From: an uncultured Rhodospirillaceae bacterium
GTDB lineage: Bacteria; Pseudomonadota; Alphaproteobacteria; Rhodospirillales; Casp-alpha2
Direction of reading: 5' to 3'
Assembly (NCBI GenBank): GCA_913030825.1
Contig: CAJWCU010000004.1
Span: 62,001 to 126,000, forward strand
Length of the DNA: 64,000 bases
The notes under the pieces were generated by a model. That model saw only the letters and a list, made by a program, of their open reading frames with translations, made no database searches and was not told the DNA's origin. A program made the position numbers and the translations under genes. Below, piece by piece: positions 35,808 to 45,395 of this stretch. Numbering within the stretch: position 1 is the first letter of the stretch; every line of letters starts with the position of its first letter.

Positions 35808-36182
35808 CTAATCGTCTTCCTCGGCGTCGTCCGTTTCTGCTCCCGCACTGTCCTCTTTCCCCAGAGTGACCAGATAGAAGCCGCTGCCCGCGTGATGGGG
35901 CAGGGGGCTCAGCTTGGACAGTTGGCCCTTGCGCCGAAGATCGAGCAGCAGGCGGCCGATCGGCTGGAACAGGGTTTCGCCTGTATCGGGGCCTGCCGGA
36001 TCGAGCCGCACGACGACCGAACGCGGTGCGCGAAAGCGCGAACGTTCGATCATTCGAGCCACCGATTCCGTGGCATGGGGTAGGTCCAACCCGCAGAGGT
36101 CCAGCTCGTACTCCGCCGTGTCGTCGTATCCGGTCAGGCGTTTCAGATCGACATCGTCCATTTCGGGGGCGTCGTCGGACAA
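35808..36182 (-). CDS. Hypothetical protein, possible degenerate Smr domain
   Basis: A 124-residue protein. Residues 26-107 follow the order of an Smr domain: LDLCGLDLPHATESVARMIERSRF, a strand SVVVRL, GETLFQPIGRLLLDLRR, then GSGFYLVTL. In true Smr nucleases the first motif is LDLHG; here the His is Cys30, so nuclease activity would be lost. The start is TTG 36182, four bases after the dehalogenase stop, with ATG 36161 as the alternative. The tail is very acidic. The family call is tentative. Confidence 0.6.
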   Translation of the reverse strand: MSDDAPEMDDVDLKRLTGYDDTAEYELDLCGLDLPHATESVARMIERSRFRAPRSVVVRLDPAGPDTGETLFQPIGRLLLDLRRKGQLSKLSPLPHHAGSGFYLVTLGKEDSAGAETDDAEEDD

Positions 36183-36186
36183 GGGC

Positions 36187-36918
36187 TCAGCACCCCAAAG
36201 CTTCGGCCAGGTCCTCGACGGAATCGACGATCACGTCGTAGTTCGACGTGGCTTCGAAATCTTTCACCTGATCGACGCCGTATTCCGTCGGCCGGTTGAT
36301 ATAGCCCGTCCGCAGGCCTTCCTTGCGGGCGGCTTCCAGGTCGTCGTTATGGGCCGCCCCCATCATTACCTCGCCCGGCTTGACGCCCAGGAGACGCACG
36401 GCATTGCGATAGACCTCTGGATCACGCTTGTAGGCCATGTGCATGTCCGACGAGTAAATGAAATCCCAAGGCAGCCCCGCGTGCTTGGCCATGTTTGCCA
36501 ACAGCATCAGGGAGCCGTTGGACAAGGGGGCGATCAGGAATTTCTTTTTCAGGCGCAGCAGGCCCGGAATGCTGTCCGGCCAGGGCGACAGGCGGTGCCA
36601 GAACAGGTTGATATCGGCTTTTTCGTCTTCGCTGAACACACCGTCCAAACCGAATTCGGGGAGGATTTCCTCCAACCGCTCGCGGTGAATGACGTCCAGC
36701 GGCGTCCAGGCGCGCTGGCCCGAAATCACCCGGTGCAGGCCCGGCCGGTAGCCGGCGCGCCAGGCCCGGGCGAAGGCTTCCCAGTCGACGCCTTCGATCC
36801 CTTTTTTCTTGGCCAGGGCCTCACCCATGCGGGTGACCGACCCGCGCCAATCGGTGATCGTGCCGAAGGTGTCGAACACGACGGCCTTTACGTCCTGCAA
36901 TGCTTCGTTCGGTGCCAT
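36187..36918 (-). CDS. Haloacid dehalogenase, type II family
   Basis: A 243-residue HAD-superfamily hydrolase. The nucleophile is Asp16 in VVFDTFGTITDW; motif II is APLSNGSLMLL, the Lys is in AYKRDPEVYRNAVRLLG, and the closing acidic motif is GAAHNDDLEAARKEGL. These follow the L-2-haloacid dehalogenase pattern, although related phosphatases share much of it. A GTG lies further upstream, but ATG 36918 with GGACGGA is favoured. Followed within 4 bases by the Smr-like gene. Confidence 0.88.
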   Translation of the reverse strand: MAPNEALQDVKAVVFDTFGTITDWRGSVTRMGEALAKKKGIEGVDWEAFARAWRAGYRPGLHRVISGQRAWTPLDVIHRERLEEILPEFGLDGVFSEDEKADINLFWHRLSPWPDSIPGLLRLKKKFLIAPLSNGSLMLLANMAKHAGLPWDFIYSSDMHMAYKRDPEVYRNAVRLLGVKPGEVMMGAAHNDDLEAARKEGLRTGYINRPTEYGVDQVKDFEATSNYDVIVDSVEDLAEALGC

Positions 36919-37037
36919 GAATTCGTATTCCGTCCTCTGAATGCCCACCCCCCGATCACATAGCCGGTTCCGTGCTCTGACGCCAGGGGGTGGCGGAACC
37001 GCTTTACGGCGGCGCGCCCCGGGTGTTTCATGTCGTC

Positions 37038-37901
37038 ATGGGTAAACGCGGTTGGGCGGCGTGCGTCGCGGCGTTGCTGATGACGGCATCGCCGACGGAG
37101 GCCAAGGAGGCCTTGGACGTCGACCTGGAACTGGTGCTGGCCGTCGACGTGTCCGGCAGCATCGATGACGACGAAGCGCGGCTTCAGCGCGAAGGATTCG
37201 CCTCGGCCATCACCAACGGTCAAATTCTTCGGGCGATCCGCTCCGGTCCCTTGGGGCGGGTTGCCGTCACCTATGTCGAATGGTCGGGCCTGGACCGCCA
37301 ACACGTCGCCGTCGATTGGACCGTCATCGCCGACGAAGACGACGCCCGCGATTTCGCCGACGCGATCGTCGGGTCCGCCGGGTTCCGCGGCCAATGGACC
37401 TCGATTTCCAGCGTCATCGACGAGAGCCTCCGCCTTTTGGACGAAAACAAATACCGGGGCGCGCGCCGGGTCATCGATATCTCCGGCGATGGCGAAAACA
37501 ACAACGGCGATCCCGTCTCCGGCGCGCGGGACCGCGCCGTGACGCAGGGTGTGACGATCAACGGCCTTCCCATCGTCAACGGCCGCACCGGTCCCAACGG
37601 CATGGTGCCGCTGCCGGATCTGGATCTCTACTACCGGGATTGCGTGATCGGCGGCGCCGGGGCGTTCCTGGTCGTCGCGCGCGGCTTCAACGATTTCGCC
37701 CGGGCCATCCGGCGCAAGCTGTTCCTGGAATTGTCGGGGTGGTCGCCGACGCCCCGGCGGGTGCACGTGGCGCTTCGGCCCAAGGCCGATTGCCTGGCCG
37801 GTGAGCGGCGGACGCTTCGCGAATTGCAGGAACTGAACGATATCCAGAAGGAGCGCTACCGTCCCGAAGGTCCACGGAACGAGAACTTTCAGGCGCATTG
37901 A
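37038..37901 (+). CDS. DUF1194 secreted VWA protein, copy 1
   Basis: A 287-residue exported protein. The signal peptide (about 1-25) is followed by a VWA domain with the metal-site motif AVDVSGSI (DxSxS). DISGDGENNNGDPV and ITYVEWSG-type strands are family marks of DUF1194. The frame extends upstream to a GTG, but ATG 37038 gives the signal peptide. A second copy follows after 14 bases. Role unknown; probably periplasmic. Confidence 0.87.
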   Translation: MGKRGWAACVAALLMTASPTEAKEALDVDLELVLAVDVSGSIDDDEARLQREGFASAITNGQILRAIRSGPLGRVAVTYVEWSGLDRQHVAVDWTVIADEDDARDFADAIVGSAGFRGQWTSISSVIDESLRLLDENKYRGARRVIDISGDGENNNGDPVSGARDRAVTQGVTINGLPIVNGRTGPNGMVPLPDLDLYYRDCVIGGAGAFLVVARGFNDFARAIRRKLFLELSGWSPTPRRVHVALRPKADCLAGERRTLRELQELNDIQKERYRPEGPRNENFQAH

Positions 37902-37915
37902 GATAGGATGACGGC

Positions 37916-38782
37916 ATGCGGTTTCGATGGTTCCTCGCGGGTCTGACAGCGGCGTTTCTGGGGGGGGCGCCCGGCGGGGCATGGGCGCTCGACGTCGATT
38001 TGGAACTCGTCCTAGCGGTCGATGTCTCCGGCAGCATTGAAAAGGACGAGGCCGAATTGCAGCGCCAAGGCTTCGTCCAGGCGTTCCGAAACGAGGCGGT
38101 CGTCCGGGCCGTGACCTCGGGCAAACATCGGCGGATCGCCGTCACCTATGTGGAATGGGCGGGAACCGGCCATCAGCGCATGGGCGTCGACTGGCGGGTG
38201 ATCGACGGCGCGTCTGCGGCGGATGCTTTCGCCGACGAACTTCTGCATTTGCCCTTCGCCTCGGCGCTTTGGACGTCGATCTCGGGTGCCATCGATTTCG
38301 GCATGGGGCGCCTGGCTGCCAGTCCCCACCGGTCGGACCGCCAGGTCATCGACATTTCCGGCGACGGCGCCAACAACCATGGCGAACTGGTCGTCCCCGC
38401 CCGCGACCGGGCGGTGCGCCGGGGGGTGACGATCAACGGCCTGCCCATCGTCAACGGGCGGCCCAGCCCCTACGGCACGCCGCAAATACCGAACCTGGAC
38501 TGGTATTTCGAGGATTGCGTGATCGGCGGGCCCGGGGCCTTCATCGTTGTCGCCGACGGTTTCGCAGATTTCGGCCGGGCCATCAAACGCAAGCTGATCC
38601 GCGAAATCGCGGGCTTGTCCGGGCCCCGGATAGAATCTGCCGATGTGGACTTCCCGCGCTTGGCGATGGCCCGCGAGGGCCGGCCGGGCAGCGCGTTCGG
38701 CCAAGTGCAGGCGGTACGCATGGAACAGCGACCGTCCTGCGAGGCCGGCGAGGACATGCTGAAAAATATGGACGATACCTGA
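37916..38782 (+). CDS. DUF1194 secreted VWA protein, copy 2
   Basis: A 288-residue paralogue of the preceding gene. Signal peptide about 1-24 (ending GGAWA), then LDVDLELVLAVDVSGSI, shared almost word for word with copy 1, and the common VTINGLPIVNGR and DCVIGG(P/A)GAF stretches. The C-termini differ. The pair looks like a tandem duplication with later divergence, and the two products may work as a heterodimer. It converges with phzF. Confidence 0.87.
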   Translation: MRFRWFLAGLTAAFLGGAPGGAWALDVDLELVLAVDVSGSIEKDEAELQRQGFVQAFRNEAVVRAVTSGKHRRIAVTYVEWAGTGHQRMGVDWRVIDGASAADAFADELLHLPFASALWTSISGAIDFGMGRLAASPHRSDRQVIDISGDGANNHGELVVPARDRAVRRGVTINGLPIVNGRPSPYGTPQIPNLDWYFEDCVIGGPGAFIVVADGFADFGRAIKRKLIREIAGLSGPRIESADVDFPRLAMAREGRPGSAFGQVQAVRMEQRPSCEAGEDMLKNMDDT

Positions 38783-38805
38783 CGGACCGCATAGGCCCGC
38801 CGGTC

Positions 38806-39702
38806 TCAGGTTTCGATTTCGCCCTGCATGACCGGAACACAGGCGCCACCGACGCGGATCGCGCCGGGGCGTCCGCCGGTCACATCGACCGAGGTTTCGA
38901 TCAGCGACGGACGGCCCATTTCAACGCCCTGAACGATGCGGTAGTCGTGGCGGCCGTCGGCATCCTCCAACGTTCCCAGCAATCCGGTCAGCGCCGCCGC
39001 GGCGCCACCCGTCGCCGGGTCTTCGGCGATTCCCAGGCCGGGTGCGAACATGCGGGCCCTAAAGCCACCGGGATCGCCCGGATCGGCCGTGTAGACGAAA
39101 ACATGACCCCCCATTTCGGGCCGTGCCGCCATCGCCGCCGCATCGCCATCGGCGCGGGCGAGCGCGTCCGGCCCGGTCAGCCGGGCAACGGGAAACGGCA
39201 TCCCGGCGGAGGCGAGGACCGGGGGATGATCGGTGCAGTCGATATCCGTGGGGCTCAGGCCGACGCAGGGGGCAAAGTCCGCGACCGCGATTTCGGCCCC
39301 CAGATCGACCGCTTGCGGCGCGGTCAGGCGGGCGCCCGATGCGGTGCCGTTCCCGTCGGTCAGGATGTCCACGGGGACCAGACCGGCCGCTTCCTCGAAG
39401 CGCAGGACGGTCGGGGCGTCGTCGCCCGCCATCTGTGCTTCGCGGGCCAAGACGAAGGCAGTGCCGACGTTGGGGTGGCCGGCGAACGGCAGTTCACGGC
39501 CGGGGGTAAAAATCCTGACCTTCGCGTCATTTCGGGGATCAGCGGGCGGCAGGACGAAGGTCGTTTCGGAGAGATTGAATTCCCGGGCAATGGCCTGCAT
39601 ATCGGCGTCGCCAAGGCCGCCCGCGTCCAGCACGACGGCCAGGGGATTGCCGCCGAACCGGCGGTCCGTGAATACATCGACGGTGACGAAGCGGCGTCCC
39701 AT
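38806..39702 (-). CDS. PhzF family isomerase
   Basis: A 298-residue protein of the diaminopimelate-epimerase-like fold. Signatures: VDVFTDRRFGGNPLAVVLDA, the catalytic Glu in NLSETTFVLPP, FTPGRELPFAGHPNVGTAFVL, and the second-lobe EDPATGGAAAALTGLLG. True PhzF acts in phenazine synthesis, but no phz genes are present, so this is one of the common housekeeping relatives of unknown substrate. The frame is open upstream; ATG 39702 follows a GGAGGG site. Confidence 0.9.
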   Translation of the reverse strand: MGRRFVTVDVFTDRRFGGNPLAVVLDAGGLGDADMQAIAREFNLSETTFVLPPADPRNDAKVRIFTPGRELPFAGHPNVGTAFVLAREAQMAGDDAPTVLRFEEAAGLVPVDILTDGNGTASGARLTAPQAVDLGAEIAVADFAPCVGLSPTDIDCTDHPPVLASAGMPFPVARLTGPDALARADGDAAAMAARPEMGGHVFVYTADPGDPGGFRARMFAPGLGIAEDPATGGAAAALTGLLGTLEDADGRHDYRIVQGVEMGRPSLIETSVDVTGGRPGAIRVGGACVPVMQGEIET

Positions 39703-39966
39703 GATCTTCTCCCTCCACCGGCCCCCAGCCGGTCGTTTCCTGGACGCCAAGGATCGGGTGCCCAGGGGCGGAGGGTCAATGGGCGTATTGTTAGGGAGCA
39801 TCCGAGATTGTTGCGTGAAGGCGACATATCCTTTAGTCCAGGTTGTGCTTGGTTGGGGAGCCTAGGCATAGTTAGTCCTTCAAATGGTTCATGAATTTTC
39901 ATGGCCAGGGGAGGAATTTTGCTTTGGTGCCGGGCGATAGGCGAAACGGTCTTAGCCGGAGGAAAG

Positions 39967-40491
39967 ATGGATAAAGCCGCAAACGTGACGGGCCGAGAGG
40001 CCTTTTTCGAAGACGACGAAATCATCGTTTCGAAGACGGACCTAAAAGGTCACATTACTTACGCCAACGATGTTTTCCTGAAGATTGCCGGGTACACGGA
40101 GCAGGAAGTGCTGGGCAAGCCGCACAGCCTGATCCGTCATCCGCATATGCCGCGCTGCGTTTTCAAATTGCTGTGGGATACCATTGCAGGCGGCGACGAA
40201 ATTTTCGCCTATGTGGTCAATCGCTGTAAGAACGGCGATCACTACTGGGTGCTGGCCCATGTCACGCCGTCGCGCAACACGAACGGGGACATCATCGGCT
40301 ATCATTCCAATCGGCGCGTGCCCGATCGCAAGATCGTCGAAGGCACGATCACGCCCCTCTACGAACAATTGCGGAAAAAAGAAGAGAGCTTCGACAACCG
40401 CAAGGAGGGCATGAACGCGGCCTTCAACGACATCACCGAACTGTTGCAAAGCAAGGGCGTCGCCTACGACGAATTCATCGCCACGCTTTGA
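39967..40491 (+). CDS. PAS domain protein, Aer-like sensor module
   Basis: A 174-residue soluble protein. The PAS domain (about 20-130) shows IIVSKTDLKGHITYANDVFLKIAGYTEQEVLGKPHSLIRHPHMPRCVFKLLWDTI, the pattern of the FAD-binding PAS domain of aerotaxis receptors, and HYWVLAHVTPSRNTNGDIIGYHSNRR. Residues after 130 form a charged helix. No membrane or signalling domain is attached. The MCP-type gene 67 bases downstream would supply it. ATG 39967 has CGGAGGAAAG before it. Confidence 0.88.
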   Translation: MDKAANVTGREAFFEDDEIIVSKTDLKGHITYANDVFLKIAGYTEQEVLGKPHSLIRHPHMPRCVFKLLWDTIAGGDEIFAYVVNRCKNGDHYWVLAHVTPSRNTNGDIIGYHSNRRVPDRKIVEGTITPLYEQLRKKEESFDNRKEGMNAAFNDITELLQSKGVAYDEFIATL

Positions 40492-40558
40492 CAGCCCCGT
40501 TTGGGCGAAGCCGACTTGGGGTTGGGCTTAGCGTCACGTGCAGAAGAGGGAAATATCC

Positions 40559-41725
40559 ATGTTTTTGTCACGCGCCGGTGGATCGAAAAACCACTATATC
40601 CGCCAGGCCCTGGAAGTCTGCGAAGCGGTCGCCGACGGCGATTTCGAAGCGCGCATCATCGGCATCAATGAAAAGGACGGCGACCTGGCGGCGCTTTGCC
40701 TCGCCATCAACCGGATGATCGACCGGACCGACGCCTACGTTCGCGAGTCGACGGCCTCTCTGGATTATGTCAGTCGCAACAAGTACTTCCGCCGAATTCA
40801 GGAAAAAGGCATGGTCGGCGCTTTTTTGACGGCGACGCGGGCGATCAATTCGGCGACCCAGTCGATGGAGGATCGGATTTCCGAATTCCGCACCGTCGTG
40901 GAAGACTTCGATTCGACGATGAAATCGGTGACGGAAACCGTCGCCTCGGCATCGACGGAACTGGAGTCCTCGGCCGGTGCGATGAGCGATACCGCTTCGG
41001 CGACCAGCGAGCAGGCGGCCTCCGTCGCCGCCGCCGCCGAAGAAGCCTCGGTCAACGTGGAAACGGTCGCGGCGGCGGCCGAACAGTTGTCCAATTCGAT
41101 CACCGAAATCGGCCGTCAGGTTCAACAATCCTCGGATGTCGCGCGTGATGCGGTGGACCGCGGAAACCGCGCCAATGAACAGATCGAAGGCCTGACCGAA
41201 GCGTCGCAGAAAATCGGCGAGGTTCTGGGTCTGATCACCGACATCGCCAATCAGACGAACCTTTTGGCCCTGAACGCGACGATCGAAGCGGCCCGCGCGG
41301 GCGAGGCCGGCAAGGGCTTCGCCGTCGTCGCGGCGGAGGTCAAGAACCTGGCCAATCAGACGGCCAAGGCGACCGAGGATATTTCCCAGCAGGTCGAAAA
41401 CATCCAATCCGTGACCGGGCAAACGGTCACCGGCCTGCGTGAAATCAACGAAACAATCAATCTGATCGGCGAAACCTCGACGGCGATTTCCGCCGCCGTG
41501 GAGGAACAGGACGCCGCAACGAAGGAGATCGCCGTCAACGTCGAACAGGCGGCGGTCGGCACTTCGGAAGTCACGAGAAACGTCAGCATGGTCACGCAGG
41601 GCGCTCAGGAAACCGGCATCGCCGCCGATCAGGTCCTGGAGGCCTCGGGAGAACTGGCGAAACAATCGACTGTGCTTGAGACGGAAGTCAGACGTTTCCT
41701 GGAACGGCTCGCCGCCGTCGTCTGA
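40559..41725 (+). CDS. Cytosolic methyl-accepting chemotaxis protein
   Basis: A 388-residue receptor lacking any membrane helix. Residues 15-65 look like a HAMP unit ([19 protein letters not shown] and [11 protein letters not shown]), with a second HAMP-like part to about 105. The long coiled coil carries methylation-type Glu/Gln pairs and the hairpin tip [44 protein letters not shown] (about 223-267) that binds CheA and CheW. It probably pairs with the upstream PAS protein as a split aerotaxis receptor. Confidence 0.9.
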   Translation: MFLSRAGGSKNHYIRQALEVCEAVADGDFEARIIGINEKDGDLAALCLAINRMIDRTDAYVRESTASLDYVSRNKYFRRIQEKGMVGAFLTATRAINSATQSMEDRISEFRTVVEDFDSTMKSVTETVASASTELESSAGAMSDTASATSEQAASVAAAAEEASVNVETVAAAAEQLSNSITEIGRQVQQSSDVARDAVDRGNRANEQIEGLTEASQKIGEVLGLITDIANQTNLLALNATIEAARAGEAGKGFAVVAAEVKNLANQTAKATEDISQQVENIQSVTGQTVTGLREINETINLIGETSTAISAAVEEQDAATKEIAVNVEQAAVGTSEVTRNVSMVTQGAQETGIAADQVLEASGELAKQSTVLETEVRRFLERLAAVV

Positions 41726-41760
41726 CGGTGGTCGGCCATTGCCGACTTGGGGTGCTGACT

Positions 41761-41997
41761 ATGGGTGACGATAAACCCGATGCCGAGGCAGTATTGCCGA
41801 GGTATTTCTACGAACTGGCGGAGAAGCTGCGTGCGGCGGGCGAGGATGTTTGCCGAACCTGCGATATCGACCTGCCGCCGGACGCCAAACCGCCGATCGA
41901 TCCATGCGGTCCTCGGGATTGCTCGGCAAAGCGGATATTCCGCGCCGCAGAGGATATCGAACGGGATATCGACAGCGAGGACGGATCGGCGGCCTGA
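41761..41997 (+). CDS. Small Cys-containing hypothetical protein
   Basis: A 78-residue protein starting at ATG 41761, 35 bases after the chemotaxis receptor gene. Four cysteines (31, 34, 49, 54) are arranged CxxC-x14-C-x4-C in VCRTC and DPCGPRDC, which could hold a metal ion or form disulfides. The rest is charged and helical. I do not recognise it. Its position suggests the same transcript as the PAS and receptor genes. Confidence 0.6.
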   Translation: MGDDKPDAEAVLPRYFYELAEKLRAAGEDVCRTCDIDLPPDAKPPIDPCGPRDCSAKRIFRAAEDIERDIDSEDGSAA

Positions 41998-42052
41998 CGG
42001 CACGGTTCCGCGCCGCCTCTCCCGTCGCCCAGATTGAAAACCCGGGCCGGGC

Positions 42053-44923
42053 CTATTCGGCGGCGGCCTCGTAGGCTTCCAGCGGCGGACAGGTGCAGAC
42101 GACGTGGCGGTCGCCGTAGACGTTGTCGACCCGGCCGACCGGCGACCAGTACTTGTCCTGCAACAACCCCGGTACCGGGAAGGCGGCTTGTTGGCGGCTG
42201 TAGGCATGGGCCCAGTCGTCACCCGTCACCACATCCACGGTATGCGGCGCGTTGACCAGCGGGTTGTCATCGGCGGGCCAGTCGCCGGCCCCGACCTTCT
42301 TGGCTTCCTCGGCGATGGCGATCATCGCCTCGACAAAGCGGTCCAACTCTTCCTTGGGCTCCGACTCCGTCGGCTCGACCATCAGCGTGCCGGCGACCGG
42401 CCAGGACATGGTCGGCGCGTGAAAGCCGTAATCGATCAGCCGCTTGGCGATATCGTCCACGGTGATCCCGTGTTCGTCCTTGAGCGGACGGGTGTCGACG
42501 ATGCATTCATGGGCCACGAAACCGTTCTTGCCGGTGTAGAGGCAGTCGTAATACCCGGCCAGTTTCTTCGCCACGTAGTTGGCGTTCAGGATGCCGATCT
42601 GGGTCGCCCGGATCAGCCCTTCGCCCCCCATCATCGCGATATAAGCCCAGGAGATCGGCAGGATCGAGGCCGAGCCCCACGGGGCGGCCGCGACCGCGCC
42701 GACGCTGTCGCCGCCGCCGGCGCCGCCGACCACGGGGCTGCCCGGCAAGAACGGTGCCAGGTGCTTGCCGACGCCGATCGGCCCGACGCCGGGGCCGCCG
42801 CCGCCGTGCGGAATGCAGAAGGTCTTGTGCAGGTTCATATGGGCCACGTCCGGCCCGAAGGTGCCGGGACGGCAGAGCCCAACCATGGCCTGCAGGTTGG
42901 CGCCGTCCATATAGACCTGACCGCCGTTCGAATGAATGATTTCGCAGATTTCCTCGATCGCTTCCTCGAACACGCCGTGGGTCGACGGATAGGTGACCAT
43001 CAGAGCCGCCAGGGCGTCCTTGTGTTCCTCGGCCTTGGCCTTGAGGTCGGCGACGTCGACGTTGCCGTCTTCGTCGCAGCCAACGACGACGACCTTCATC
43101 CCCGCCATGACGGCGGAGGCCGGGTTGGTACCGTGGGCCGACGACGGGATGAGGCAGACATCGCGCTCGGTATCGCCGCGGCTATGGTGATAGGCGCGGA
43201 TGACCAGCAAGCCCGCGTATTCGCCCTGGCTGCCCGCGTTGGGCTGCAGCGAGACCGCGTCGAAACCGGTGATTTCGCAGAGCATGCGTTCCAGGTCGTC
43301 GATCATCTCCTTGTAGCCCTGGACCTGGTCGGCCGGGGCGAAAGGATGGATCTGACCGAACTCGGGCCAGGTGATCGGGATCATCTCTGCCGCCGCGTTC
43401 AGTTTCATGGTGCAGGAGCCAAGCGGGATCATCGCCCGGTTCAAGGCCAAGTCCTTGCCTTCCAGTTTGCGCAGATACCGCATCATCGCCGTTTCCGACC
43501 GGTGGCTGTGGAACACGGGGTGGTCCATGAAGCCGGACGTCCGGGCGAGGTCCGACGGAATGCCGCCGGGCGCATTCGCGTCAATGTCGGCGTCTTGAAT
43601 GCCGAAAGCGGCCAGCACCGCGATGACGTCGCCGTTGGTCGTGGTCTCGTCCAGCGACACGCCGATCCGCCCGTCGCCGAAATTGCGTAGGTTGATGTTG
43701 GCCTCGCGCGCGGCGGCGGCGACCATGTCGGCCTTGCCCTTGTCGCCCAGGTCGGCGGTCACGGTGTCGAAGAAGGTCTCGTTGGCGAGCGTCACGCCAC
43801 CGGCCTTGAGCCCGGCCGCCAGGGCGGCGGTCAATGCCTGGACGGCACCTGCGATGCGTTTCAGGCCGTCGGGCCCGTGATAGACCGCATACATTCCGGC
43901 GATGTTCGCCAGCAGGACCTGCGCGGTGCAGATGTTCGAGGTCGCCTTCTCCCGGCGGATGTGCTGTTCGCGGGTCTGCAGCGCCATGCGGTAGGCGGGC
44001 TTGCCCCGGCTATCGACGGAAACGCCGATCAGCCTCCCCGGCAGGGTCCGTTTGAAGGCGTCCTTGGCGGCCATGAAGGCGGCGTGGGGGCCGCCGAAGC
44101 CCATGGGCACGCCGAACCGCTGGGCCGAGCCGACGACGATGTCCGCCCCCCATTCGCCCGGCGGGGTCAGCAGGACCAACGACAGCAGGTCCGCCGCCAC
44201 GGTAACCAGGGCGCCCGCTTCATGGGCCTTATCCGTCAGCGCCCGGAAATCGCGGACCGAACCGTCGGTCGCCGGGTATTGCAGGACGATCCCGTAAATC
44301 TCATCGCCCAGGCCGGTTTCCAGGTCGGTCAGCGGATCGCCGACGGTGACCGGAATGCTCAGGGGCGCGGCCCGCGTTTCGATCACCGCGATGGTCTGCG
44401 GATGGCAGCCGGCGTCGACGAACAATGTCCCGCCTTTGGCCTTGCCGACGCGGCGCATCAGAGTCATCGCCTCGGCCGCCGCCGTGCCTTCGTCCAGCAG
44501 CGAGGCATTGGCCAGTTCCATGCCCGTCAGGTCGATGACCGTCTGCTGATAGTTCATCAGGGCTTCCATGCGGCCCTGACTGATTTCAGCCTGATAGGGG
44601 GTATAGGCGGTGTACCAGCCCGGATTTTCCAGCACGTTGCGCAGGATCACCGGCGGCGTGATGCAGCCGGAATAGCCCATGCCGATCATCGATTTGGCGA
44701 TGACGTTCCTGTCCGCCATCTCGCGCAGACGGGCCAGGGCCTGGGCCTCGGTCATGGCCGGGGCTTCATACCCGCCCGGTTTCAGGATGGACGGCGGCAC
44801 CGTGGCCTTGACCAGGTCGTCCAGGGATGAGAGGCCTAGGACCTCCAGCATCTCCGTGACTTCGTCGGGGCGCGGTCCGTTGTGGCGCCCGGCAAAGCTG
44901 TCGCCTGTGTTCAATTCGGCCAT
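42053..44923 (-). CDS. gcvP: Glycine dehydrogenase (decarboxylating), P protein
   Basis: A 956-residue single-chain P protein with both halves (fused GcvPA and GcvPB). It decarboxylates glycine with PLP and passes the aminomethyl group to the lipoyl arm of GcvH. The PLP Lys is in [18 protein letters not shown] in the second half. A frame upstream of ATG 44923 exists, but AAGGAAGGA makes this the start. It is the last gene of gcvT-gcvH-gcvP, 57 bases after gcvH, and so under the glycine riboswitch. Confidence 0.97.
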   Translation of the reverse strand: MAELNTGDSFAGRHNGPRPDEVTEMLEVLGLSSLDDLVKATVPPSILKPGGYEAPAMTEAQALARLREMADRNVIAKSMIGMGYSGCITPPVILRNVLENPGWYTAYTPYQAEISQGRMEALMNYQQTVIDLTGMELANASLLDEGTAAAEAMTLMRRVGKAKGGTLFVDAGCHPQTIAVIETRAAPLSIPVTVGDPLTDLETGLGDEIYGIVLQYPATDGSVRDFRALTDKAHEAGALVTVAADLLSLVLLTPPGEWGADIVVGSAQRFGVPMGFGGPHAAFMAAKDAFKRTLPGRLIGVSVDSRGKPAYRMALQTREQHIRREKATSNICTAQVLLANIAGMYAVYHGPDGLKRIAGAVQALTAALAAGLKAGGVTLANETFFDTVTADLGDKGKADMVAAAAREANINLRNFGDGRIGVSLDETTTNGDVIAVLAAFGIQDADIDANAPGGIPSDLARTSGFMDHPVFHSHRSETAMMRYLRKLEGKDLALNRAMIPLGSCTMKLNAAAEMIPITWPEFGQIHPFAPADQVQGYKEMIDDLERMLCEITGFDAVSLQPNAGSQGEYAGLLVIRAYHHSRGDTERDVCLIPSSAHGTNPASAVMAGMKVVVVGCDEDGNVDVADLKAKAEEHKDALAALMVTYPSTHGVFEEAIEEICEIIHSNGGQVYMDGANLQAMVGLCRPGTFGPDVAHMNLHKTFCIPHGGGGPGVGPIGVGKHLAPFLPGSPVVGGAGGGDSVGAVAAAPWGSASILPISWAYIAMMGGEGLIRATQIGILNANYVAKKLAGYYDCLYTGKNGFVAHECIVDTRPLKDEHGITVDDIAKRLIDYGFHAPTMSWPVAGTLMVEPTESEPKEELDRFVEAMIAIAEEAKKVGAGDWPADDNPLVNAPHTVDVVTGDDWAHAYSRQQAAFPVPGLLQDKYWSPVGRVDNVYGDRHVVCTCPPLEAYEAAAE

Positions 44924-44980
44924 GGTTGCCGTCCTTCCTTTATTCAACGTGATGGGTGTCTGTTCGCGCGGACGCGGACG

Positions 44981-45355
44981 TCAGTCGAGATCGGCGAGCA
45001 GCGCCTTGTAGGCCGCTTCGTCCAGCATCTCGTTCACGGCCGCGGCATCGTCCGGTTTCATCTTGAAGAACCAGCCGTCGCCTTCCGGGGCGGAATTGAC
45101 CAGCGACGGATCGTCGGCCAGGGCCGCGTTGCCTTCGACGATCTCGCCCGCCATGGGGGCGTAGACCTCGCTCGCCGCCTTGACCGATTCGACGACGGCG
45201 GCTTCGCCCCCGGCATCGACGCGCGTGCCCGCGTCGGGAACTTCGACGAAGACGACGTCGCCCAACTGTTCCTGGGCGTAATTGGTGATGCCGACGACGG
45301 CGATGTCGCCTTCCATGCGGATCCACTCGTGGTCCTTGGTGAAATAAACGCTCAT
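44981..45355 (-). CDS. gcvH: Glycine cleavage system H protein
   Basis: A 124-residue lipoyl carrier that shuttles the aminomethyl group between the P, T and L proteins. The lipoylated Lys59 is in [18 protein letters not shown], the standard site. The N-terminal [14 protein letters not shown] and the closing [12 protein letters not shown] are typical. It lies 40 bases after gcvT and 57 bases before gcvP. Confidence 0.97.
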   Translation of the reverse strand: MSVYFTKDHEWIRMEGDIAVVGITNYAQEQLGDVVFVEVPDAGTRVDAGGEAAVVESVKAASEVYAPMAGEIVEGNAALADDPSLVNSAPEGDGWFFKMKPDDAAAVNEMLDEAAYKALLADLD

Positions 45356-45395
45356 GTAGTCTTGTCTCCCTGCTTGGCTCGCCGGTCTTCGGCGA

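Noticed and set aside
38806-39702. Phenazine biosynthesis gene cluster
   Set aside because: Only a PhzF-family relative is present; no phzABCDEG genes are near. PhzF relatives are common without phenazines.
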